Notes: a model not told the origin generated them from the sequence alone. Positions 7,967 to 16,316 are shown, counted from the first letter of the stretch. The stretch: 24,798 bases of DNA from an uncultured Maritalea sp. (GCA_913055925.1 CAJXLH010000004.1:1-24798); one strand, 5' to 3'. Made by a program: numbers and translations.

Positions 7967-8645
7967 GACCAAATGGCTTGAGAAATGTGGCCAGGTCCGA
8001 GGTCACATGATGCACATGATCATGATCATCCTTGCGCTCAAGCTCAAAAGCTTCAAGGCTGTTGTCTTCAAAGTCGTCGCCTGGAACGACGTGCACAGTG
8101 CGCATGCCCACCTCATGTGCCGTTACAAGGTTTTTTTCCATATCTTCAAACATCGCTGCAGAAGTCGGATCGACATCGTGGTCACGCAAAAATTTGTCAT
8201 ACGGGCCGCGATGGGGCTTTGGCTCAAACTCTGCGTCAACCACATCAAAAATGCCGTCGAAAATGTCACTACCGCCCAACCGATCAATCACCGCTTCAGC
8301 GTGCGCCGTGTCTGCGTTCGTAAAGATCAGTTTTTGCCCCGGCAGGTTGCGGATGGCTGACATGAGCGCTGGATCCGGATCCACCGGCGTATAATCAATC
8401 GCATGAACCTTTGACAGATAATGATGTGGGTCCACATCACGCGTTGCCATCAAGCCGCGCAATGTCGTGCCATATTCGCGGAAGAACTCTTTTTGCAACG
8501 CGCGTGCTGGAGCGCGTTCTAGTCCTGTCACATCGGACACATATGCGGTGATGAGTTTGTCAATTTGGTCAAACAGCCGGCATTCACGCGGATAAAGCGT
8601 GTTATCAAGATCAAATACCCAATATCTTACGTCAGAAAGAGGCAT
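7962..8645 (-). CDS. HAD-family pyrimidine 5'-nucleotidase
   Basis: 227 residues. HAD motifs in order: W-V-F-D-L-D-N-T-L-Y-P (nucleophile and acid Asp pair), I-F-T-N-A-D (motif II Thr), K-P-H-R-G-P-Y (motif III Lys) and M-F-E-D-M-E-K-N-L (motif IV acids). The D-N-T-L-Y-P form with a following helical cap matches the TIGR01993 pyrimidine 5'-nucleotidase group, which dephosphorylates UMP/CMP-like nucleotides. The His-rich H-D-H-V-H-H-V-T-S-D-L near the C-terminus also appears in relatives as I recall them. The start overlaps the argB stop by one base (TAATG), so translation is probably coupled to argB. Its 3' end lies in the shared terminator. Confidence 0.88.
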   Translation of the reverse strand: MPLSDVRYWVFDLDNTLYPRECRLFDQIDKLITAYVSDVTGLERAPARALQKEFFREYGTTLRGLMATRDVDPHHYLSKVHAIDYTPVDPDPALMSAIRNLPGQKLIFTNADTAHAEAVIDRLGGSDIFDGIFDVVDAEFEPKPHRGPYDKFLRDHDVDPTSAAMFEDMEKNLVTAHEVGMRTVHVVPGDDFEDNSLEAFELERKDDHDHVHHVTSDLATFLKPFGQ

Positions 8646-9553
8646 TAGAAATCCGCTTCTTCCATACCTGTTAGGTGAATAAGAGTGCCGGCGCCATGTT
8701 CGGTGAACAGCTCAAGCAACACGGCGTGTTCGGTCTTCCCGTTCACAATGACAACCGCTTCAACACCGCTTTCAACAGCATTGATCGCCGTCTCCAATTT
8801 TGGGATCATGCCACCTTTCGCTGTACCGTCTTTGATAAGGCTTTGCGCATGTGGCACATCCATATCGGCAATTAGCTGGCCCTCATTGTCCATCACGCCT
8901 TCAACGTCGGTCAGCAACAAGAAGCGTTTTGCGTCCATTGCCGAGGCAATAGCGCCCGCGAAAGTGTCGGCATTGATGTTGTATGTGTCACCGTTCCTGC
9001 CGGCAGCAATCGGCGCAATTACCGGAATGATTTCTTCGCCGATCAATCGATGTAAAATCTCAGGGTTCACATGTTCAGGTTCGCCTACAAACCCAAGATC
9101 AATAATCCGCTCGATATTGCTGTCAGGGTCAACTGAAGTGCGCTTCAACTTCTTCGCTTGAACCATGCCAGCATCTTTACCGCAAAGCCCGATCGCACGA
9201 CCACCTTCTTGCGTGATAGCTGTGACAATTTGTTTGTTGATGGCACCTGCGAGCACCATCTCAACAATATCGACGGTTGCGCGGTCAGTAACGCGCAGTC
9301 CATCTTTGAACTCAGAAGTGATGTTCAGCCGATCAAGCATCTTGCCGATTTGCGGGCCACCGCCATGTACTACAATCGGATGAACGCCCGATTGGCGCAG
9401 CAAAACAATATCGCGTGCAAAGGCGCGTGCCAGCTCAGGATCACCCATCGCGTGGCCGCCATATTTGACCACAACAACGCGGTGATCATATCTCAACATG
9501 TAAGGAAGTGCCTGCGCGAGAATGGCCGCTTCTTTGGTTTTGTCGACTGACAT
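8645..9553 (-). CDS. argB: Acetylglutamate kinase
   Basis: 302 residues. It phosphorylates N-acetyl-L-glutamate in arginine synthesis and belongs to the amino-acid kinase fold. Visible are V-V-V-K-Y-G-G-H-A-M-G (phosphate-binding Lys and glycines), V-H-G-G-G-P-Q-I-G (acetylglutamate site) and N-I-N-A-D in the nucleotide half. The frame stays open upstream to 9673. I chose the ATG at 9553 because AAGGGG lies 8 nt upstream and the protein then begins close to the family's A-L-P-Y-M. In relatives argB usually follows engB directly; here two plus-strand genes intervene. Confidence 0.95.
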   Translation of the reverse strand: MSVDKTKEAAILAQALPYMLRYDHRVVVVKYGGHAMGDPELARAFARDIVLLRQSGVHPIVVHGGGPQIGKMLDRLNITSEFKDGLRVTDRATVDIVEMVLAGAINKQIVTAITQEGGRAIGLCGKDAGMVQAKKLKRTSVDPDSNIERIIDLGFVGEPEHVNPEILHRLIGEEIIPVIAPIAAGRNGDTYNINADTFAGAIASAMDAKRFLLLTDVEGVMDNEGQLIADMDVPHAQSLIKDGTAKGGMIPKLETAINAVESGVEAVVIVNGKTEHAVLLELFTEHGAGTLIHLTGMEEADF

Positions 9554-9699
9554 ATTCTTTGCCCCTTGACCCGATTGCATGACACATAGCCAAATTTTCG
9601 CGCGGTGTCTCGCCTCGCGATATGATTCCACCCATTGATAAACAACTCGGATTTTGGAACAAGTGGAAATCAAGAGATTTGATGGGGCCGAAATCTATT

Positions 9700-10413
9700 A
9701 TGAAAATTACTGTGTTCCAGACGGGCTTGGTTCCAGAAGCATTACGCAGTCAGTTTGACGGTTACGGCCTGATGATTGCTGACTTGATCGACAAAGAGCG
9801 CAAACAGTTTCAGTTCGAAGTGATTTCTGTTCTTGAGGGGGATCCGGTCCCAGCAATCGGCGATGTCGAAGCCATTGCAATTAGCGGTTCTGCGCTTGGT
9901 GTTTATGATGAAACCGACTGGATGGATGATTTAAGAGAACTTATCCGCGAAGCCTACGCGCGAAACATCCCTATGCTCGGAATATGCTTTGGGCACCAAC
10001 TGATTGCCGATGCACTGGGCGGCGATGTGCGCAAGTCTGAAAAAGGTTGGGGACTAGGTCGTCAACAATATGAAGTGAAACATCGACCAGAGTTTCTGGA
10101 TAGTTTTCCGGACCAGTTGCGCTTCTCCGTAGTTCATCAAGATCAGGTCATCCAACCGCCAAAATCCGCAAGCGTCGTCGCTGGAAATGAATTCGCTCCA
10201 AATGCGGTTCTGGCGTACGAAAACGGTGCCACCTTTAGCATTCAGGCGCACCCGGAATTTGATGATCACTACACCACAGAGCTTTTCGAGTTGCGCAAAG
10301 GCGAAGTTTTTCCGCTCGACCAAGCCAATGAAGCATTAAAGACGTTGGATGGCGATAACCACAATCAACAAGCAGGAGAAGTTTTCCGCAGATTTTTCGC
10401 CAAGTTTGGGTAA
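9700..10413 (+). CDS. Stand-alone class I glutamine amidotransferase
   Basis: 237 residues from the ATG at 9700. The catalytic triad is visible: Cys96 in G-I-C-F-G-H-Q, and His184 and Glu186 in A-H-P-E-F. The fold resembles the GMP-synthase glutaminase subunit, but no synthetase domain is attached or adjacent, so the ammonia acceptor is unknown. Relatives include amidotransferases acting on gamma-glutamyl compounds, which is only a possibility. The start is uncertain: an ATG at 9682 (six codons earlier) has AAGAG 5-6 nt upstream, whereas 9700 gives the typical M-K-I-x-V-F-Q-T-G opening. It is divergent from argB (146 bp gap) and lies 57 bp before the GGDEF-EAL gene. Confidence 0.85.
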   Translation: MKITVFQTGLVPEALRSQFDGYGLMIADLIDKERKQFQFEVISVLEGDPVPAIGDVEAIAISGSALGVYDETDWMDDLRELIREAYARNIPMLGICFGHQLIADALGGDVRKSEKGWGLGRQQYEVKHRPEFLDSFPDQLRFSVVHQDQVIQPPKSASVVAGNEFAPNAVLAYENGATFSIQAHPEFDDHYTTELFELRKGEVFPLDQANEALKTLDGDNHNQQAGEVFRRFFAKFG

Positions 10414-10424
10414 AGAATTCTTTA
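10411..10424. repeat. 14-bp perfect palindrome at the end of the amidotransferase gene
   Basis: TAAAGAATTCTTTA is its own reverse complement. It begins with the stop codon of the amidotransferase and lies 47-60 bp before the GGDEF-EAL start. No T-tract makes it a terminator. About one such palindrome is expected by chance in a window this size, so a regulatory role is only possible. Confidence 0.35.
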
Positions 10425-10470
10425 TACTTTCTCGAAATACTCAGCTAGATCGAGATTAAAGAGCGTGTCT

Positions 10471-13134
10471 ATGAGTTTTTTGCGCCTAAAACAGGCATTT
10501 AGACATCATGTTTGGAGCATAACGAACATCCCAGCGTTGATCGCGCTCGTGATTGCAGTCGCTTTTTGGCAATTTTCCGAGCTACAAAACCGTTATATTC
10601 ACGAACAGACCGTTCGAGCAGATGTAATAAATCAAGCAAGCTTGTTGACCACCGATCTTGAAGGGCGCCTAAACGCCAACTTGCAACTGGCGCAAGGTCT
10701 CGTTGCAACCTTGTCCGCGCAGCCCGACATGACGGCTCAAGAATTCTCGAAAATTGCCGCAAAAACCTTCGATGACAATTCTGAGCTGGTGATTGTTGCC
10801 GGCGCGCCCGATCTTGTCATTTCAATGATCTATCCTGTTGAAGGAAACGAAAAGGCGATTGGGCTCGACTACAACAAAAATGTAGCGCAACGCGCAGCCG
10901 CACTCCGTGCGAGAGATGAAAAACGACTAATTCTTGCTGGTCCAGTAAACCTTGTGCAGGGCGGTCAGGGTTTTATTGGCCGATATCCCGTTTTCGTGGA
11001 AACGCCCCGCGGTGAAGAGTTTTGGGGTATCGTTTCTGCCGTTATTGATGTGAACAAGATTTACACGAACAGCGGCCTCCTAAATGAGAACCTACCGATC
11101 GAGGTTTCTATCGCTGGACGCGATTCATTGGGTGCAAGTGGCGAGGCGTTTTTTGGACCCGATATGAGCGATGATCCGCTTGCGGTTCAAACCGTTGTGC
11201 ATCTGCCAAATGGAACATGGATGTTGTCGGCGCGCCCAAAAGGTGGATGGGCGGCATCTCAGCCGGACATGAGCTCGCTGCGGTTTTGGATATTTGTCGG
11301 CGCCCTCTTGATCATCATTCCGTCAGGATATTCGGGCTATTTGATGCGGCATGCGCGTCGGCAAAACAAACTAATGAAGAAGCGCGAACAGCGGTTAGGG
11401 CTTGTTTCGGAACGCTTGAATGTGGCGCTGGCATCTTCGAATGTGGGCGTATGGGAAGCGAACCTAAATACAGGTGAACGTTATTGGGACGCCCGCACAA
11501 ATCTACTTTTCGGTCTTGAGCCAGAGGACAGCACGCGCGAAGCAAATGTTTTTGAAGAATCGTTGCATCCTGATGACCGAGAACGCGTATTGAAAGACTT
11601 CAATGCCGCCATCGCAAACAAACAGCAATATATGACGCAATTCCGTATCGTATTGCCAACTGGCGACGTGCGTCATCTACAGTCCCGTTGTGCTTACTAT
11701 CATCCCGAGGGCGATGATCCACGTATGGTCGGTGTAAACTGGGATGTGACGGATGATGTTGAGCTGAAAGAAGACCTTGTTTCTGCCAAGCAGCTCGCCG
11801 AGCAGAAAAATGTTGAGCTTGAACGCATGCAGCAGCAGATCCGCCACCTAGCGCTGCATGATCCGCTGACAAGCTTGCCGAACCGACGTTTCCTTGATCA
11901 AACAATCGCAGATTATCAGCGCCCAGCTGGTGACAAAATGACCGTGGCGATGCTTGCGCTCGATCTTGATCGTTTCAAACAGATCAATGACACGCTTGGA
12001 CACCGCGCCGGCGACGAGACTTTGAAGCATGTCGCGCAGGTCCTGCAGTCAAAAATTGACGAAAAGGACTTTGTTGCTCGCGTCGGCGGTGATGAGTTTG
12101 TTATCATCGTTGAGCGCAGTTTCGATAAGAGCGAACTCGCCGCACTGGCATCCGACATTATCACGACCCTCAAAGAGCCGCTCATTTTTGAAGGTCACGC
12201 CTGTCGATTTGGTGCCAGCATCGGCGTGGCTATCGACGAGTCCAAATCACCTGATTTGAAAGAGTTACTCATTCAAGCGGACATCGCGCTCTACCGCGCG
12301 AAGGAAATGGGCAGAAACTGTTTTGAGTTTTTCTCAGATGACCAGCAGGCACGTATTGTAAAGGCCCGTCAGGATAGCGAAGAAATTCTTTGGGGATTGG
12401 AATTGGGTCAATTCATCCCTTACTACCAACCGCAATTTGACGCAAAAACGGGTCGTGTTGTGGGCGTAGAAGCGCTCGCGCGATGGGATCACCCTGATAA
12501 AGGGGTGCTTGGTCCGCTGAGCTTTATGAAAGTCGCAGAAGACATCAACGTCATCGACGATATCGACCATGACATTTTGGCGACCGTCATCGATGATATG
12601 GCAAATTGGGGTGAAGCTGGTCTCGAGATTGATCATGCATCGGTCAATGTTTCGTCGCCACGATTGCATGATGAAAACTTGCTGCGGCGTTTGAATGAGT
12701 TGGACATCCAACCCAACAAAATCACCTTTGAATTGCTTGAGTCTATTTTCTTAGATGAAGACGATGACGTCATCGAACGAAACCTAAAAGCTATCAAAGA
12801 TCTTGGTATCGATATCGACATTGATGATTTTGGTACAGGTCATGCGTCAATTGTTGGTTTGCTCAAACTCCAACCAAAGCGGATTAAAATTGATCGTCAG
12901 TTCGTGCGAGAGATCGAAGAGAACCAAGATCAACGTCGTCTAACCAAATCAATGATTGATATGGGCAAATCGCTAGACATCGAAGTGCTCGCCGAAGGGG
13001 TGGAGACACAAGCGCAAGTCGACATTTTGAAGTCGTTCGGCGTTGATGCTTTCCAAGGCTTTTTCTATGCCAAACCAATGGCGGCGGCAGAGCTAAAACA
13101 GTTCTTGAAAAAGCTGCAAGCGAAAGCGTCTTAA
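10471..13134 (+). CDS. Membrane c-di-GMP protein with CHASE, PAS, GGDEF and EAL domains
   Basis: 887 residues from the ATG at 10471 (AAAGAG 7 nt upstream); a GTG two codons earlier has no room for a ribosome site. Order: membrane segment about 20-38; periplasmic CHASE-like sensor about 60-235 (I-G-L-D-Y-N-K-N, then G-P-V-N-L-V-Q-G-G-Q-G-F); membrane segment about 270-292; PAS about 312-425; GGDEF about 455-610; EAL about 625-880. The cyclase motif is intact (GGDEF at 539-543). The phosphodiesterase signature is complete: E-A-L at 667-669, D-D-F-G-T-G at 785-790, K-I-D-R-Q-F and A-E-G-V-E-T. The cyclase inhibitory site, normally RxxD five residues before GGDEF, reads D-E-K-D. Net activity cannot be told. 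It ends in a 4-nt stop overlap with engB. Confidence 0.95.
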   Translation: MSFLRLKQAFRHHVWSITNIPALIALVIAVAFWQFSELQNRYIHEQTVRADVINQASLLTTDLEGRLNANLQLAQGLVATLSAQPDMTAQEFSKIAAKTFDDNSELVIVAGAPDLVISMIYPVEGNEKAIGLDYNKNVAQRAAALRARDEKRLILAGPVNLVQGGQGFIGRYPVFVETPRGEEFWGIVSAVIDVNKIYTNSGLLNENLPIEVSIAGRDSLGASGEAFFGPDMSDDPLAVQTVVHLPNGTWMLSARPKGGWAASQPDMSSLRFWIFVGALLIIIPSGYSGYLMRHARRQNKLMKKREQRLGLVSERLNVALASSNVGVWEANLNTGERYWDARTNLLFGLEPEDSTREANVFEESLHPDDRERVLKDFNAAIANKQQYMTQFRIVLPTGDVRHLQSRCAYYHPEGDDPRMVGVNWDVTDDVELKEDLVSAKQLAEQKNVELERMQQQIRHLALHDPLTSLPNRRFLDQTIADYQRPAGDKMTVAMLALDLDRFKQINDTLGHRAGDETLKHVAQVLQSKIDEKDFVARVGGDEFVIIVERSFDKSELAALASDIITTLKEPLIFEGHACRFGASIGVAIDESKSPDLKELLIQADIALYRAKEMGRNCFEFFSDDQQARIVKARQDSEEILWGLELGQFIPYYQPQFDAKTGRVVGVEALARWDHPDKGVLGPLSFMKVAEDINVIDDIDHDILATVIDDMANWGEAGLEIDHASVNVSSPRLHDENLLRRLNELDIQPNKITFELLESIFLDEDDDVIERNLKAIKDLGIDIDIDDFGTGHASIVGLLKLQPKRIKIDRQFVREIEENQDQRRLTKSMIDMGKSLDIEVLAEGVETQAQVDILKSFGVDAFQGFFYAKPMAAAELKQFLKKLQAKAS

Positions 13135-13766
13135 GAATCGAAGCTGGCGATAATCGCTCGTAGGGTTTCGATGCCATCGCCCTTTTCAGAAGAGGTGACA
13201 ATCAATTCCGGGTGCGCCGCAGGATGCTTGGCAGCGATCCGTTTCGTCTTTTCAATTGATTTTTCAAGTTCCGCAGCCTTTGGCTTGTCAGACTTGGTCA
13301 TGACAATCTGATAGGAAACGGCCGCAGAATCCAATTCATTCATCACCGTTTCGTCGGCCGCTTTTGGTCCGTGGCGGCTATCGATGAGAACAAACACACG
13401 GCGTAACGGCGCGCGACCGCGCAAATAGGCGTGGATGAGTTTTGTCCATTTCTCTACGGTTTTCTTCGGCGCCTTCGCGAAGCCGTATCCCGGCATATCG
13501 ACGATGCGAAATGGTGCATCATTGGCTTCAAAAATGTTCAGCTCTTGTGTGCGGCCTGGGGTATTTGAAGTTCGAGCCAAATTGACACGGTTGGTCAGCG
13601 CGTTGATCAACGATGATTTGCCAACATTTGATCGGCCAGCAAACGCGATTTCTGTGCGGTCACCTGGCGGCAAGTCGGAAATGCGAACACATCCCTTGAT
13701 GAAATCCCAAGGGCGGGCGAACAACAAACGGCCTGCTTCAATTTCGGCTTTTGAAAACTCAGTCAT
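13131..13766 (-). CDS. engB: Ribosome biogenesis GTPase EngB (YihA/YsxC)
   Basis: 211 residues. It is a Ras-like GTPase needed for assembly of the large ribosomal subunit. G1 is G-R-S-N-V-G-K-S-S (44-52), G2 includes the Thr in N-T-P-G-R-T-Q, G3 is D-M-P-G-Y-G, G4 is T-K-S-D and G5 contains S-S. The N-terminal F-I-K-G-C block before the GTPase core is family-typical. The ATG at 13766 lacks a clear Shine-Dalgarno. It starts 9 bp after the acetyltransferase gene. Its TAA shares TTAA (13131-13134) with the stop of the convergent GGDEF-EAL gene. Confidence 0.95.
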   Translation of the reverse strand: MTEFSKAEIEAGRLLFARPWDFIKGCVRISDLPPGDRTEIAFAGRSNVGKSSLINALTNRVNLARTSNTPGRTQELNIFEANDAPFRIVDMPGYGFAKAPKKTVEKWTKLIHAYLRGRAPLRRVFVLIDSRHGPKAADETVMNELDSAAVSYQIVMTKSDKPKAAELEKSIEKTKRIAAKHPAAHPELIVTSSEKGDGIETLRAIIASFDS

Positions 13767-13775
13767 GACAGCGAT

Positions 13776-14411
13776 CTATACTGCATTTTCCAACGCGTCT
13801 AGGTCCGCATTGGTAATCGCATCAATATTCCGGGTGAGCTTCTCTTTCGGCCAATGCCACCACTCAAGTTTTAGAAGTCGTGAAATCGTGTCCTCGTCAA
13901 ACCGCATTTTTACAATACGTCCCGGGTTGCCAGCCACAATGGCATAGGGCGGGACATCCTTCGTCACGATTGCGCGGGCACCAATAATCGCGCCATGACC
14001 TACCGTTACCCCCGGCATAATCACAGCCTCACGTGCGATCCAAACATCGTGGCCGATAACCATATCGCCACGGGTTTGTGTCGCCAATTGCGCAACGTCG
14101 CCATCGCCCCAACCCTCTTTAAAAATCGCAAACGGATAGGTGGAATATGATGATAGCGGATGGTTAGCGCCGTTCATCATGAACCGGCAGTCTTTCGCCA
14201 ACGAGCAGAATTTGCCGATGATTAAGCGGTCGCCAACAAACGGATAGTGATAGAGCACATTGCGCGTTTCAAACTCGGTGGCGTGATCAACATCATCATA
14301 ATAGGTGTAATCGCCAACCTCTATGTCTTCGCGCGTAATGAAATTCTTTAAAAAGATCAGCTGATCTATGCCGGGAAGAGGTGTTGGGTTGTTTGGGTCT
14401 GGACCGTACAT
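13776..14411 (-). CDS. Vat-like xenobiotic O-acetyltransferase (CatB-related)
   Basis: 211 residues, a left-handed beta-helix acetyltransferase of the streptogramin/chloramphenicol (XAT) type. It opens with M-Y-G-P-D-P-N-N-P and contains M-N-G-A-N-H-P, whose His is the catalytic base in Vat(D). A typical loop follows (S-T-Y-P-F-A-I-F), then hexapeptide repeats (I-G-H-D-V-W-I, V-I-M-P-G-V-T-V-G-H-G-A-I-I-G) and Y-A-I-V-A-G-N-P-G. Length fits Vat enzymes (about 210). It would transfer acetyl from acetyl-CoA to a hydroxyl; the natural substrate is unknown and resistance is not shown. It lies between yidC and engB, 9 bp from engB. Its ATG immediately follows the T-tract of a terminator, with no Shine-Dalgarno. 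Confidence 0.88.
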   Translation of the reverse strand: MYGPDPNNPTPLPGIDQLIFLKNFITREDIEVGDYTYYDDVDHATEFETRNVLYHYPFVGDRLIIGKFCSLAKDCRFMMNGANHPLSSYSTYPFAIFKEGWGDGDVAQLATQTRGDMVIGHDVWIAREAVIMPGVTVGHGAIIGARAIVTKDVPPYAIVAGNPGRIVKMRFDEDTISRLLKLEWWHWPKEKLTRNIDAITNADLDALENAV

Positions 14412-14446
14412 AAAAAAGATGCGCCAAGTTGAACTCAGCGCATCTT
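14412..14446 (-). terminator. Intrinsic terminator downstream of yidC
   Basis: A perfect 9-bp stem pairs 14416-14424 (AAGATGCGC) with 14438-14446 (GCGCATCTT), with a 13-nt loop. Reading the minus strand, the stem is followed by T, six in a row from 14417 to 14412. The next base is the A of the acetyltransferase ATG. It should end much of the rpmH-rnpA-yidC transcript. The plus strand has no following T-tract. Confidence 0.8.
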
Positions 14447-14483
14447 AGAATTTAGCCATCAAATATGTCTAGCGACATTCAGC

Positions 14484-16316
14484 TTATTTGCCGTCCTCTT
14501 TGGCATCTGTTGCCGGCTGCTTTTTCTTAAAGCTCGCGGCAATGTTGCCAATCAGATCAACATCGACACCATGGCGACGCATGATGAAATATTGCTGCAA
14601 GATTGAAAGCAGGTTGTTCCATGCCCAGTAGATCACCAAGCCTGCAGGGAACCCTGCGAGCATGAATGTAAAGATCACAGGCATCCACGCAAATACTGCC
14701 GCAGAAGTCGGGTCAGCTGGCGGTGGGTTCAAACGCATTTGAACAAACATCGTGATGCCCATGAACAATGGCCACAAACCTACAATCAAGAAACCACCAA
14801 GAATTGGAATGGTTGTAGGGTCAAACGGGATCAAGCCGAAAAGGTTGAAGATGTTTGTTGGATCAGGTTGCGCCAAATCTTTGATCCAGCCGAAGAACGG
14901 CGCTTGGCGCATCTCGATGGTGACAAACAACACCTTGTAAAGCGAGAAGAACACAGGGATCTGGATTAGAACCGGCCAACAACCGCTCATTGGGTTGACC
15001 TTCTCGCGCTTGTAAAGCTCCATCATCGCTTGCTGTTGCTGCATGCGATCATCTTTGAAGCGCTCTTGGATTTCCTTCATTTCTGGTTGAACTTTTTTCA
15101 TCGCCGCCATAGAAGCGTAGCTCTTATTGGCGAACCAGAAGAAGGCGATCTTAATCAAAACCGTTACGGCAAGGATCGCGAGGCCGAAATTGCCAAGAAC
15201 AGAGTTAAGCGCACGAATGAGATAGAATAGCGGCTTGGTGATGAAGTGGAACCAACCCCAGTCAATTAACAATTCCAAACGGTCAATGCCCAAGCCTTTT
15301 TCGTATGAATCAATGATCGCTTCAACCTTGGCTCCTGCGTACACATAGCTTTGGTGGGAGCCGGTTTTGCCAGCGCCAACAACCACAGGGTCGTTGCTCA
15401 CATAGTTCGTTTGATAAGTGTCGCGACCGTTTGATTTTTTGTACGAGTAGCGCGCCTTGATAGACTGACTGGGCTGCGGGATGATGGCCGTCGCCCAATA
15501 TTTGTCAGTAAAGCCGAGCCAGCCGCCAGTAGCGTTATAATCACGAGGGCTTTCTTCAACCAAGTCATTATAGCCAAGTTCTACAAGGTTGGCGTCGCCC
15601 AACACACCAATCGGACCTTCATGAAGGATGAAAAAGCCCGATGTTTCAGGTGTTTCCTGTCGGGTCACGCTCGAGTAGGCGTACAATGCGACGTCGCCAC
15701 CTGTATTGTTTTCAACCGACTGACTAACTGTAAATAGGTAATTTTCATCAAGATTGAATGTGCGGCGGAAAACAAGCCCCTCACCATTGTCATATGCCAG
15801 CGTAACTGGCGCGCCATCAGAAAGCTTGTCATTACCTTCCACAGTCCAAACTGTGTCTGCGTTTGGCAGTGTCACGTTTGAGCCAGCGCTCACCCAGCCT
15901 TGTTCTGAATAGTATGGGTTTGGTGTGCCCTGAGGAGACAGCAAGGTGATAATCGGGCTGTCTTCGTCTGTTGTCTCGTTGTAACGCTTTAGTTTTAAGT
16001 CATCGAGACGGCCACCAATCAGATTGATTGAGCCCGTTACCGCTTGCGTTTCAATTGTTACACGTGGCGTTGCTGCAATAACTTCTTCACGGGTCCCCAT
16101 GATTTCAGATGTTGTAGGCGCAACCTCTGGCGATGCGCTATCGCCAGTTGGCGATGGCAAATCCGCAGAAGCTGATTCTTGAGCTTGTTGTGCTTGAAGC
16201 TCTGCTTGTCGCTGCGCTTGCTCTAGCTGTGGTCCGGCAATAAAATATTGCCAACCGACCAGCACCAAGATCGACAAGCCGATCGCTAGAATATAATTGC
16301 GGCCTTCACCATTCAT
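14484..16316 (-). CDS. yidC: Membrane protein insertase YidC
   Basis: 610 residues, the long Gram-negative form. An N-terminal membrane anchor (about 9-27) is followed by a Gln/Ala/Ser-rich linker. A large periplasmic domain (about 65-345) comes next, then five C-terminal membrane helices of the Oxa1/Alb3 core. The core shows Y-A-S-M-A-A-M-K-K-V-Q-P-E-M-K-E-I-Q, then N-P-M-S-G-C-W-P-V-L-I-Q-I-P-V-F, then Y-W-A-W-N-N-L-L-S. The position of the E. coli groove arginine appears to be lysine (V-L-I-K-I-A-F-F), judged by eye. YidC inserts membrane proteins alone or with SecYEG. Its ATG overlaps the rnpA stop (ATGA, 4 nt). Confidence 0.97.
   Translation of the reverse strand: MNGEGRNYILAIGLSILVLVGWQYFIAGPQLEQAQRQAELQAQQAQESASADLPSPTGDSASPEVAPTTSEIMGTREEVIAATPRVTIETQAVTGSINLIGGRLDDLKLKRYNETTDEDSPIITLLSPQGTPNPYYSEQGWVSAGSNVTLPNADTVWTVEGNDKLSDGAPVTLAYDNGEGLVFRRTFNLDENYLFTVSQSVENNTGGDVALYAYSSVTRQETPETSGFFILHEGPIGVLGDANLVELGYNDLVEESPRDYNATGGWLGFTDKYWATAIIPQPSQSIKARYSYKKSNGRDTYQTNYVSNDPVVVGAGKTGSHQSYVYAGAKVEAIIDSYEKGLGIDRLELLIDWGWFHFITKPLFYLIRALNSVLGNFGLAILAVTVLIKIAFFWFANKSYASMAAMKKVQPEMKEIQERFKDDRMQQQQAMMELYKREKVNPMSGCWPVLIQIPVFFSLYKVLFVTIEMRQAPFFGWIKDLAQPDPTNIFNLFGLIPFDPTTIPILGGFLIVGLWPLFMGITMFVQMRLNPPPADPTSAAVFAWMPVIFTFMLAGFPAGLVIYWAWNNLLSILQQYFIMRRHGVDVDLIGNIAASFKKKQPATDAKEDGK

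Noticed and set aside
8001..8030. Repeated catgat units suggesting a tandem repeat
   Set aside because: They encode the His/Asp-rich tail of the HAD 5'-nucleotidase and are explained by that coding sequence.
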